From NCBI RefSeq assembly GCF_001562275.1, contig NZ_CP014304.1, positions 496,001-560,000 of the forward strand: a DNA stretch of 64,000 nt, in the 5' to 3' direction. The notes under the pieces were generated by a model. That model made no database searches and was not told the origin of the DNA. It saw nothing but the letters and a program-made list of their open reading frames with translations. Numbering within the stretch: position 1 is the first letter of the stretch; each line of letters begins with the position of its first letter. This DNA comes from Hymenobacter sp. PAMC 26628. GTDB lineage: Bacteria > Bacteroidota > Bacteroidia > Cytophagales > Hymenobacteraceae. Of the stretch, positions 8,783 through 16,090 are shown piece after piece. A program made the position numbers and the translations under genes.

Positions 8783-9325
8783 ATGCTACTCTTTGCCCTT
8801 TCTGGAAGCCCCCGCCCCGGCAGTGCCGTTGGCCAGCTGTTGCGGGCTGCCGCCGCGGCAGTACCGGCCGGAACGGATGTGGAGCTGTACGAAGAACTGC
8901 TGGGCCTGCCCCTGTTCAGCCCCGACCTGGACGGCCCCGGGGCCCCCGCGCCGCCGGCCGTGGCGGCGCTGCGGCAAGCGCTGGCTCGGGCCGATGCCGT
9001 GCTCCTCGCCACGCCCGAATACGCCTACGGGATGCCGGGCAGCTTGAAAAATGCCCTGGACTGGCTGGTGTCGGCCGGCAGCTTTTATGGCAAGTCCACC
9101 GGCGTACTCAGCGCCTCGCCCTCGGAAGGGGGCGGTGAAAAAGCCCGCGCTGGCCTGCTGCTGACGCTAGGGGCCCTGGGCGCGGCGGTGGTGCCGGCGG
9201 CCTCTTTCGCGGTACCGTTCGTCCGGGCCAAACTCGACGCGGCCGGCACCGTAACGGACGAGGCCCTGGCCGCGCGGCTTGGGGCCGCCGTGGCAACCTT
9301 AACGGCGGCCCAGGCTGTTACCTGA
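8783..9325 (+). CDS. NAD(P)H-dependent FMN reductase-family oxidoreductase
   Basis: This 180-residue flavodoxin-fold protein has the N-terminal FMN-phosphate loop ALSGSPRPGS and the isoalloxazine loop TPEYAYGMPGSLKNALDWL of the NADPH-dependent FMN reductase family (ArsH/ChrR/SsuE relatives). It should reduce flavin or quinone/chromate-like acceptors with NAD(P)H; the true substrate cannot be told. ATG at 8783 follows directly after CTTTGCCCC. hemH follows 49 bases downstream with its own promoter-like box. No metal-resistance genes are nearby. Confidence 0.8.
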   Translation: MLLFALSGSPRPGSAVGQLLRAAAAAVPAGTDVELYEELLGLPLFSPDLDGPGAPAPPAVAALRQALARADAVLLATPEYAYGMPGSLKNALDWLVSAGSFYGKSTGVLSASPSEGGGEKARAGLLLTLGALGAAVVPAASFAVPFVRAKLDAAGTVTDEALAARLGAAVATLTAAQAVT

Positions 9326-9362
9326 ATTATTTCGCCCCGTCTTATTCTGCCCCGTCACTTCG

Positions 9363-9370
9363 GACCTTTG
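9363..9370 (+). promoter_or_regulatory. -7-like element immediately before hemH
   Basis: GACCTTTG differs from TAnnTTTG in one base and ends only 4 bases before the hemH ATG, so a transcript from it would be leaderless or nearly so. Confidence 0.35.
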
Positions 9371-9374
9371 CCCT

Positions 9375-10463
9375 ATGAATTCCGTTGCTCCTGAAACCGC
9401 TGCTGCGCCGACGCCGGCCGCCGCCGCCGCTACCATCACCGCCCGCCGCATCGGCGTGCTGCTCGTGAACCTCGGCACGCCCGACTCGCCCGAAACCGGC
9501 GACGTGCGCCGCTACCTCAACGAGTTCCTCACCGACGGCCGCGTGGTGGACATGCCGGCCGCCATTCGCTACCCGCTGTTTCAGGGGCTGGTGGTGCCGC
9601 TGCGGGCCCCTAAATCAGCGAAGATTTACAAGGAGCTGTGGACGGACCGCGGCTCGCCGCTGCTCTTCCACGGCCTCGACCTGAAGGAAAAAGTGCAGGC
9701 AGCGCTGGGCGACGGCTACGTGGTGGCCTTTGGGATGCGCTACCAAAAGCCGAGCGTTGCTGGGGCCCTGGAGGAGCTGCGCGCCGCCAACGTGGAGCGC
9801 ATCGTGGTGCTGCCGCTGTTTCCGCAGTATGCTTCGGCCAGTACGGGCTCGGTGCAGGAGAAGGTGATGGACTTGGTGAAAGACTGGTGGATTGTACCTA
9901 GCATCAACTTCATCAGCCAGTTTGCCACCGAGCCGGGCTTCATTGCCTCCATCGTGGCGCGTGGCCGGGCCGAGATGGACAAGCAGCACTACGACCACGT
10001 GGTACTCAGCTACCACGGCATTCCGGAGCGCCACGTGAAAAAGGGCGACCCCACCAACTACTGCCGCTTCGGCAGCTGCTGCGACACGCTTACCGACCAG
10101 AACCAGTACTGCTACCGCGCCCAGTGCTTCGCCACCTCGCGCTTGGTGGCGGCGGGCCTGGGCCTGAAACCCGAGCAGTACACCGTCAGCTTCCAGAGCC
10201 GCCTGCAAAGCCGCCTGCGCGACCCTTGGCTGCAACCCTACACCGACGAAGTATTGAAGGAATTCCCCGCCAAAGGCATCAAGAACGTGCTGGCCTTCAG
10301 CCCCGCCTTCGTGGCCGACTGCCTGGAAACGACCATTGAAGTGGGCGAAGAATTCAAGGAATTATTCGAAGAAGCCGGCGGCGAGCATTGGCAGCTGGTG
10401 CCTTCGCTGAACTCGGAGCCGCAGTGGGTGGAAGCCGTGGCCGATATGCTCCGCCGGCACTAG
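9375..10463 (+). CDS. hemH: Ferrochelatase
   Basis: This 362-residue enzyme inserts Fe(II) into protoporphyrin IX, the last step of heme synthesis. VLLVNLGTPDSPE at the N-terminal side and the catalytic-histidine motif SYHGIPERH are typical. After a short Ala/Pro-rich N-terminal extension of about 27 residues the fold is complete. An unusual Cys-rich segment follows the catalytic histidine: Cys230, 235, 236, 246 and 251, including an insert relative to the E. coli enzyme. It resembles internal [2Fe-2S]-type ferrochelatases. No other heme genes are in the window. Confidence 0.93.
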   Translation: MNSVAPETAAAPTPAAAAATITARRIGVLLVNLGTPDSPETGDVRRYLNEFLTDGRVVDMPAAIRYPLFQGLVVPLRAPKSAKIYKELWTDRGSPLLFHGLDLKEKVQAALGDGYVVAFGMRYQKPSVAGALEELRAANVERIVVLPLFPQYASASTGSVQEKVMDLVKDWWIVPSINFISQFATEPGFIASIVARGRAEMDKQHYDHVVLSYHGIPERHVKKGDPTNYCRFGSCCDTLTDQNQYCYRAQCFATSRLVAAGLGLKPEQYTVSFQSRLQSRLRDPWLQPYTDEVLKEFPAKGIKNVLAFSPAFVADCLETTIEVGEEFKELFEEAGGEHWQLVPSLNSEPQWVEAVADMLRRH

Positions 10464-10493
10464 GGCCCCGGCTTCGGCCGTAAATAAAGACGA

Positions 10494-10518
10494 GGGCCCC
10501 ACAGCTGATGTGGGGCCC
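10494..10518. terminator. Hairpin between hemH and the convergent gene
   Basis: A 10-bp GC-rich stem (10494-10503 / 10509-10518) with a 5-base loop and a short T-stretch after it. It separates hemH (+) from the convergent gene at 10531-11097. Confidence 0.55.
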
Positions 10519-10530
10519 CTTTCGTTTGGG

Positions 10531-11097
10531 CTAATTTAAGCGGCGCTGCAACAGGCCATCCACGACTTCAAAAAGCCGGCGCGGCTCCAGGGTGCGCCAG
10601 GGCAGGTCGTCGAGTTGTCCCCCGAAGTTCACGTAGTTATCCACATTGTACTGGTGCATTTCGCGCAGCACGTGGTCCTGAAAGTTCACGCCGGCAATCC
10701 AGCCGTCCTCCACGTCCTCGAACCACTCGGCGTAGTAGTCGTCCTCGGCACCGTGGAAGTTGAATATGTTCTCGCCGATGAGGATGAATTTGCGGATGCC
10801 CTCGGCCACGAGCGGGTCCACAATGTAGCGCTTGAGGTGCATCACGTCGTTCTCAATGGCGTCGTTCCACTCGCCGATGAACTCGATAACGGCCACGCCG
10901 TCTTCGTAATCGGCAAATAGAATTTTGAGGAATAGCGTGTCCGATTCCATGCTATCCCATTGCGGGTGAATGAGGTAGCCGTAAATATTGTTGGTGAATA
11001 ATTCCAGGCTGTTCTCGGCCCCGAAAAGCGGCGAGTGGGGGTCTTCGGCAGCCGAATACTGGTCAATCCAGTTATAGAAAGGCTCGATGGTGTGCAT
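10531..11097 (-). CDS. Conserved hypothetical acidic protein
   Basis: This 188-residue protein has no signal peptide or membrane segment. The conserved-looking core is rich in aromatic and acidic residues: EFIGEWNDAIENDVMHLKRY, then KFILIGENIFNFHGAEDDYY and WFEDVEDGW. I know no named domain; the strand-helix alternation around EFIGEWND is reminiscent of STAS-like folds, but this is only an impression. The start is set at the ATG at 11097 because the residues upstream (an MRLGAFPP extension) are low quality and run into the promoter region. It is the last gene of a leftward run after murQ. Confidence 0.65.
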   Translation of the reverse strand: MHTIEPFYNWIDQYSAAEDPHSPLFGAENSLELFTNNIYGYLIHPQWDSMESDTLFLKILFADYEDGVAVIEFIGEWNDAIENDVMHLKRYIVDPLVAEGIRKFILIGENIFNFHGAEDDYYAEWFEDVEDGWIAGVNFQDHVLREMHQYNVDNYVNFGGQLDDLPWRTLEPRRLFEVVDGLLQRRLN

Positions 11098-11219
11098 AGC
11101 AAAGCGGGGTAGAAAGCAAGGTGGAAACGCGCCAAGGCGCATTCGGTTTGGCCGGGCCGGCTAAAAAACGGCTTCCTTGCTCCAACGACACGCAGGCGTT
11201 TCCGCGTTCCGACCCGCGC

Positions 11220-12026
11220 TTATGCTCGGCCCAGGGCCCCCAGCGCGGCCCGCACGCTGCCGTGGCGGGCCAGCAGCTCGGCCGCCTTGGGCTGGGCGAT
11301 GCCCAGCTCGTCCATCAGCATGCGCTGGCCGCGCTCCACCAGCTTTTCGTTGGAGAGCTGCATGTCGACCATCTTATTGCCTTTCACCCGGCCCAGGCGG
11401 ATGAACGTGGCCGTGGTGAGCATATTCAGCGCCAGCTTCTGGGCCGTGCCGGCCTTAAGGCGCGTGCTGCCGGTGATGAACTCGGGGCCCGTCACTACTT
11501 CCACCGGAAACTCGGCCGCGGCCGCCACGCCCGAACCGGCGTTGCACACGATGCAGCCCGTGGCCAGGCCCGCCGCGCGCGCCGCGTTGAGGCCCCCGAT
11601 GACGTAGGGCGTGCGGCCCGAGGCGGCCAAGCCCACCAGCACGTCTTTCGCGTTGACGTTGTGCGCCTGCAAATCGACCCAGGCTTGGGTGGCGTTGTCC
11701 TCCGCGCCCTCCACGGCCTGGCGAATGGCGCCGTCGCCGCCGGCCATGATGCCCACCACCAGCCCGGCCGGCACGCCAAACGTGGGCGGGCACTCCGAGG
11801 CGTCCACCACGCCCAGCCGCCCGCTGGTGCCTGCCCCGATGTAGAACAGGCGCCCGCCGGCTTGCAGCCGGGCCACGGTGGCCTCTACCAAGGCCCCAAT
11901 TTGGGGCAGGGCCCGGGCCACGGCCTGGGGCACGGTCTGGTCGAGGCGGTTCATGCCGGCCAGCAACTCGGCGGTGGGTAGCGTTTCGAGGTTGGTGAAT
12001 TCGGACGGTGCTTCGGTGGTCATCAT
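11220..12026 (-). CDS. murQ: N-acetylmuramic acid 6-phosphate etherase
   Basis: This 268-residue SIS-fold enzyme cleaves the D-lactyl ether of MurNAc-6-phosphate to give GlcNAc-6-phosphate during cell-wall recycling. The family signatures FYIGAGTSGRLGVVDASECPPTF, AGGDGAIRQAVEGAEDN, GLAASGRTPYVIGGL and GPEFITGSTRLKAGTAQKLALNM are complete. Length is slightly short of the E. coli enzyme but usual for Bacteroidota. It lies 10 bases after the cytochrome b5-like gene, so the two are probably co-transcribed. No MurNAc transporter or anhydro-MurNAc kinase is adjacent. Confidence 0.93.
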   Translation of the reverse strand: MMTTEAPSEFTNLETLPTAELLAGMNRLDQTVPQAVARALPQIGALVEATVARLQAGGRLFYIGAGTSGRLGVVDASECPPTFGVPAGLVVGIMAGGDGAIRQAVEGAEDNATQAWVDLQAHNVNAKDVLVGLAASGRTPYVIGGLNAARAAGLATGCIVCNAGSGVAAAAEFPVEVVTGPEFITGSTRLKAGTAQKLALNMLTTATFIRLGRVKGNKMVDMQLSNEKLVERGQRMLMDELGIAQPKAAELLARHGSVRAALGALGRA

Positions 12027-12036
12027 GGCAAGAAAG

Positions 12037-12300
12037 TTATTTCAGGAGGCCAATAACAGGGAAATTGTCGAACACCTTGGCGTTGTGCGGGGCGTCTTTG
12101 TCGAGTCCGGGCGTCAGGTCTTGGCCAGCCCAGTGCTCGTAGTGGTTGCCGCGCTTCCACAGCCGCGAGCGGCCCACGTCGTAGATGCGGCCTTGGTAGG
12201 CCACCCAGATCTCGTCGCGGTCCTGCCCGTTGCGCAACGCGAGCTGGTTTTTGGTGTAGGTTTTAGTTGTCAGTTGCTCGTCGTCAGTTGTCAGGCTCAT
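12037..12300 (-). CDS. Small cytochrome b5-like heme/steroid-binding domain protein
   Basis: This 87-residue soluble protein matches small cytochrome b5-like domains. The core begins about residue 14 (TYTKNQLALRNGQDRDEIWV), with WVAYQGRIYDV and two candidate axial histidines in GNHYEHWAGQDLT and DAPHNAKVF. Similar stand-alone domains are annotated as predicted heme/steroid binding proteins; electron-transfer or ligand-binding roles are not settled. The only sensible start, ATG at 12300, lies inside a word repeat, and residues 2-13 (LTTDDEQLTTKT) are encoded by that repeat, so the N-terminus seems to have been rewritten by repeat DNA. murQ follows after 10 bases. Confidence 0.75.
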   Translation of the reverse strand: MSLTTDDEQLTTKTYTKNQLALRNGQDRDEIWVAYQGRIYDVGRSRLWKRGNHYEHWAGQDLTPGLDKDAPHNAKVFDNFPVIGLLK

Positions 12301-12359
12301 ATTTCCAGTACTCAAAAAAATTAGGGACAACTGATAACGCACAACTGACAACTAAAACC
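12259..12359. repeat. Heptamer-word palindrome (locus 2)
   Basis: The left arm (12259-12295) reads GGTTTT then the 7-mers AGTTGTC, AGTTGCT, CGTCGTC, AGTTGTC. The right arm (12326-12359), read in reverse complement, gives GGTTTT, AGTTGTC, AGTTGTG, CGTTATC, AGTTGTC: the same frame of 7-mers with three substituted words. The right arm touches the stop codon of the arginase-fold gene and the left arm is inside the start of the b5-like gene. Confidence 0.8.
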
Positions 12360-13519
12360 TAGCCCAACAGGGCTTGCAAGCGAATCCAGCGCTCGGGCAG
12401 GTCGCCCTGCGAGGCGTGGAGGTAGTCTTCGTACGAGCACGGCACCACGCGCTTCACGGCGCTGTCGCCGAGGCTTTCCACTTCCATCCACCACTTGTCG
12501 GCGCGGCGCGACTTGTAGAACACCAGCTTGTCGGGGTTGCCGGGCAGCACCACCGTGTAGGTAAGGAAGCGGAACGTGCCGAAGCCCGTTTCGGGCCGGC
12601 GGTGGTAAAAGCCCTCCACAAAGTACCAGAGCATGGTAGCCAGCGTGGCGGCGGCCAGGCCGTGGGGGTCGTGCTCGGGCCGGTAGCCGTAGAGGCCCAG
12701 CGACGTGAGCTGCTCACTGTGCCCGGCGTACCAGCACAGCTGGGTGGCGTCGTCGGCACTGAGGCCGAAGGGGTTGGCCGGGGCGTAGCCGGGTGCGTCC
12801 GTCCAGCGCAAAGCCGCCAGGTCGATGCTCAGGAAATCGGCTTGGCGCACCAGCGGCTCGGCCTGGCGGCGGTCGGTGCGGATGGCCCCCACGCTCATCG
12901 TGTCGAAGTGCATCTTGTCGAGGGCTATCAGCACCTCGGGCGGCGTGAGGTACTGCTGGTGCCCAAGGTGGGCCAGGCTGAACACGTAGTTGGGCTCGTG
13001 CACCAGCAGGCGGCGCAGGTGGCTGGTTTCGGCCGGCGTGGCGGGCCCCGGCTCGGCCATGTCGGGCCGGGCATCCACGATGGCGAAGCTCACCGGCCGC
13101 TCCTGGGTTTCGTAGGCCAGAAACTGGCCGTAGTCGAGGTCGTGCGAGCCGCCCAGCAGCACGGGCACCGTGTTGGCTTCAAGCAGTGCGGCCACAATTT
13201 CGCGCAGCCGCTGGTACGTGTCCTCCAGGCTGAGGCCGGGACGCAGATTGCCCAAATCGACGAGCCGCAGGGCCCCGGTGCCTTTCTGGAGCTGGTAAAA
13301 CCGCTCGCGCACGCGGTTGGCGCCGTGGTAGCCGGCGGGTGGGGCCCCGGCGGCCGCGCCGCGCCACTCGTCGAGGCCGAGAATGGCCACGTCGGCCCCG
13401 CGCCAGTCCGGGAACGCCTCGGTGAAGCGCGTGGCATAGGCGGCCAGGGCAGTGGGCGGTGTGGGGGTGGCCGTGGGCTCGTCGTCGGCGAGCGGGTCAA
13501 AAAACAGGGCCAGGTTCAT
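12359..13519 (-). CDS. Arginase-fold (formimidoylglutamase-like) protein with altered metal motifs
   Basis: This 386-residue ureohydrolase-fold protein has recognisable positions of the arginase/formimidoylglutamase motifs, but with changes. GGSHD (123-127) stands where GGDHS is usual, and DARPD (149-153) where DAHxD is usual. A third motif reads SIDLAALRWTDAPG instead of SxDxDxxDP. Several ligands of the usual Mn pair are therefore absent or shifted, so catalysis of the standard type is doubtful. Bacteroidota genomes often carry this divergent branch, annotated formimidoylglutamase or arginase family. No other hut or arginine genes are nearby. It begins leftward from a promoter region shared with fadD. 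Confidence 0.75.
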   Translation of the reverse strand: MNLALFFDPLADDEPTATPTPPTALAAYATRFTEAFPDWRGADVAILGLDEWRGAAAGAPPAGYHGANRVRERFYQLQKGTGALRLVDLGNLRPGLSLEDTYQRLREIVAALLEANTVPVLLGGSHDLDYGQFLAYETQERPVSFAIVDARPDMAEPGPATPAETSHLRRLLVHEPNYVFSLAHLGHQQYLTPPEVLIALDKMHFDTMSVGAIRTDRRQAEPLVRQADFLSIDLAALRWTDAPGYAPANPFGLSADDATQLCWYAGHSEQLTSLGLYGYRPEHDPHGLAAATLATMLWYFVEGFYHRRPETGFGTFRFLTYTVVLPGNPDKLVFYKSRRADKWWMEVESLGDSAVKRVVPCSYEDYLHASQGDLPERWIRLQALLG

Positions 13520-13559
13520 GAAAATACCAAAAGCAAGGGCCGTAAAATTACACGCTCCC

Positions 13560-13600
13560 GCGGCGGCCGGGGCAATTTAAAACAGGGCCCCGGCCGCCGC
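13560..13600. other. GC-rich hairpin in a divergent intergenic region
   Basis: A 14-bp perfect inverted repeat (13560-13573 / 13587-13600) around an AT-rich 13-base loop, between the divergent arginase-fold gene and fadD. There is no T-run, so it is not a typical terminator; role unknown. Confidence 0.45.
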
Positions 13601-13684
13601 CGCGCTATGCCGGGGCCCCATCGCCAAAAAAGCTCGTTTATTTAGCCGCAATTTCAACTCGTTTAAGCTTCATCCCACCCGCCG

Positions 13685-15445
13685 ATGGACGTCCGCCGCT
13701 CTTTCGATATCCTGCCCTACCAACTCGCGACGTTTGCCAAGACCGACGCGCTGGCCGCCAAAATCAACGGCCAGTGGTCGCCCCTCAGCACCCAGCAGGT
13801 GCAGGACCAGGCCAACCTGGTAAGCCTCGGCCTGCGGGCCCTGGGTTTGCAACGCGGCGACAAGGTGGCGCTCATCAGCATGAACCGGCCCGAGTGGATG
13901 TTGGCCGACTTCGGCATTGCCCAAATCGGGGCCACCAGCGTGCCCATGTACCCCAGCATCACGGTCGAAGACTACAAGTACATCTTCACCGATGCCGGGG
14001 TAAAGGCCGTATTTGTTTCCGATGAAAAGCTGTTTCATAAGGTGCAGGAGGCCACTGCGGGCCTAGCCATTCCGGCCGAGAACGTTTTCACGTTTGATAA
14101 GGTCGAAGGGGCCCGCCACTTCAGCGAGCTGCTGGAACTGGGCCAGCAAGGCAACCCCGCCGACCTAGAGCCCCTAAAAGCCGCCGTGGAGCCCGACGAT
14201 TTGCTTACGCTCATCTACACCAGCGGCACCACCGGCCAGCCCAAGGGCGTGATGCTCAGCCACGACAACATCCTGAGCAATTACCGCGGCTCCAAGCAGT
14301 TTGTGCCCGTGGGGGCCCACGACAAGGCGCTGAGCTTCTTGCCATTGTGCCACATTTTCGAGCGCATGGTCACGTACTTGTACATGATGAGCGGCGTGAG
14401 CATCTACTACGCCGAAAGCCTGGAAGCCGTGGCCGAAAACCTGCGCGAAGTGAAGCCCGAAATCTTCACTACCGTGCCGCGCCTGCTCGAAAAGGTGTTC
14501 GACCGCATCGTGGCCAAGGGCCACGAGCAAACCGGCATCAAGCACAAGCTCTTCTTTTGGGCCCTGGACCTGGGCCTGAAGTATGACACCCAGAAAGACC
14601 AGGGCTTCGTGTACAACACCGAGTTGGCCATTGCCAACAAGCTCATCTTCAGCAAGTGGCGCGAGGCGCTGGGCGGCAACCTGCGCTGCATCGTGAGCGG
14701 AGGCGGGGCCCTGCAACCGCGGCTGGCGCGGGTGTTCTGGGCCGCCGGCATCCGGGTGATGGAAGGGTACGGCCTGACGGAAACCTCGCCCGTGATTGCC
14801 GTGAACGGCTACGAGCGCGAGAACAACATGATCGGCACCGTGGGGCCCCTCATCGATAACATGGAGGTGAAAATTGCGCCCGATGGCGAAATCCTGACCC
14901 GCTCGGCCTCGGTGATGAAGGGCTACTACAACAAGCCCGATTTGACGGCCGAAACCATCGACGCCGACGGCTGGCTGCACACCGGTGACATCGGCGAGCT
15001 GGTGAACGGGCGGTTTTTGAAGATTACCGACCGCAAAAAAGAGATGTTTAAAACCAGCGGCGGCAAGTACATTGCCCCGCAAGTGATTGAGAGCAAGCTC
15101 AAAGAAGACCCGCTCATCGAGCAGGCCATGGTGGTGGGGGCCGACAAGAAGTACGCCGCCGCGCTAATCATTCCCTCGTTCCACGACCTGAAAGCCTGGT
15201 GCAAAAGCCACGGCGTGCCCGACGCGCCCAACGAAGAACTGGTGCGGAACGAGCAAGTGGTGAAGCTCTACCACGAGCTGGTGGCCAAGTGCAACAAGAG
15301 CTTTGCGCAGTGGGAGCAGCTGAAAAAAATTGCGCTGCTGCCCGAGCTGTGGACCGTGGAAACCGGCGAAATGACGCCCACCATGAAGGTGAAGCGCAAG
15401 GTCATCACCGAGAAGAACAAGGACCTCATCGAGGGGCTGTTCTAG
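13685..15445 (+). CDS. fadD: Long-chain fatty acid-CoA ligase (AMP-binding)
   Basis: This 586-residue ANL-superfamily enzyme activates fatty acids to acyl-CoA through an acyl-adenylate. The P-loop YTSGTTGQPKGVMLSH (about residues 177-192), the GYGLTETSP motif, LHTGDIGEL and the C-terminal hinge DRKKEMFKTSGGKYIAPQ are intact. Length and the long FTTVPRLLEKVFDRI segment fit the long-chain (FAA1/LACS-like) branch common in Bacteroidota. It heads a beta-oxidation cluster (MarR regulator, FadN-type fusion, thiolase, acyl-CoA dehydrogenase all follow on the same strand), so it should feed that pathway. Confidence 0.9.
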   Translation: MDVRRSFDILPYQLATFAKTDALAAKINGQWSPLSTQQVQDQANLVSLGLRALGLQRGDKVALISMNRPEWMLADFGIAQIGATSVPMYPSITVEDYKYIFTDAGVKAVFVSDEKLFHKVQEATAGLAIPAENVFTFDKVEGARHFSELLELGQQGNPADLEPLKAAVEPDDLLTLIYTSGTTGQPKGVMLSHDNILSNYRGSKQFVPVGAHDKALSFLPLCHIFERMVTYLYMMSGVSIYYAESLEAVAENLREVKPEIFTTVPRLLEKVFDRIVAKGHEQTGIKHKLFFWALDLGLKYDTQKDQGFVYNTELAIANKLIFSKWREALGGNLRCIVSGGGALQPRLARVFWAAGIRVMEGYGLTETSPVIAVNGYERENNMIGTVGPLIDNMEVKIAPDGEILTRSASVMKGYYNKPDLTAETIDADGWLHTGDIGELVNGRFLKITDRKKEMFKTSGGKYIAPQVIESKLKEDPLIEQAMVVGADKKYAAALIIPSFHDLKAWCKSHGVPDAPNEELVRNEQVVKLYHELVAKCNKSFAQWEQLKKIALLPELWTVETGEMTPTMKVKRKVITEKNKDLIEGLF

Positions 15446-15501
15446 CCGAGCGGCGGCCCGCGGCGCGCGTTTCGGCTTTTGGGAAAGTAGTATGCAAGCC
15501 G

Positions 15502-15524
15502 AGTAAATTTCTTCGTAAGTTTAC
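15502..15524 (+). promoter_or_regulatory. Candidate MarR operator upstream of the regulator gene
   Basis: A dyad GTAAA (15502-15506) and TTTAC (15520-15524) separated by 13 bases lies 17 bases before the MarR ATG. MarR proteins usually autoregulate from such palindromes; assignment is inference. Confidence 0.3.
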
Positions 15525-15541
15525 CGCACTTATCCCGCGCC

Positions 15542-16018
15542 ATGAAACCCGAAGAAACCGTCGATTACAACATCAAAGTGGCCTGGCACGCCATTTCTCG
15601 GATGTACAACACCCAAGCGGCCCAGAACGACATCACGACTAGCATCGGGTTTGTGCTGCTCAACATCGACCACGAGCACGGCATCCCGGCCACCAAAATT
15701 GCCCCGCTCCTGGGCCTGGAAACCCGGAGCCTCACGCGCATTTTGCGCAGCATGGAAGACAAAGGTCTGATTTACAAGCAGGCCGATACGCAGGACAAGC
15801 GTTCGGTGCGCATTTTTCTGACGCCGCTGGGCCTGGAGAAAAAAGAGATTTCGCGCCAAACGGTGCGGCATTTCAACGCCAAAATCCGGGAGAAAATCCC
15901 GCAGTCGCAGCTCGATGTGTTCCTGAAAGTGACGGCCCAGATTACGGGCATCATCGAGGGAAAAACCATGTTCGACGGCTTCGAACTGAAGCCGTTGCGC
16001 CACGAAAACCTGGCGTAG
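15542..16018 (+). CDS. MarR-family transcriptional regulator
   Basis: This 158-residue winged-helix protein has the MarR layout: an N-terminal dimerisation helix (NIKVAWHAISRMYN), a recognition helix region (ATKIAPLLGLETRSLTRILRSMEDKGLIYK), a wing with QDKRSVRIFLTPLG, and C-terminal dimer helices. Lying inside a fatty-acid degradation cluster between fadD and the HAD-ECH gene, it most likely senses acyl-CoA or fatty acid and represses the cluster, which is inference from context. A dyad before its start may be its operator. Confidence 0.85.
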   Translation: MKPEETVDYNIKVAWHAISRMYNTQAAQNDITTSIGFVLLNIDHEHGIPATKIAPLLGLETRSLTRILRSMEDKGLIYKQADTQDKRSVRIFLTPLGLEKKEISRQTVRHFNAKIREKIPQSQLDVFLKVTAQITGIIEGKTMFDGFELKPLRHENLA

Positions 16019-16090
16019 GGCCCCGGCCCGCTACCGGGCCCGCGGCTCCTTCTCCGCATCTCCGCATCCCTTCCCATTCACCCAACCTGA

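Noticed and set aside
12374..13645. 423-codon plus-strand frame opposite the arginase-fold gene
   Set aside because: Mirror of a clear coding gene; no motif or promoter supports it.
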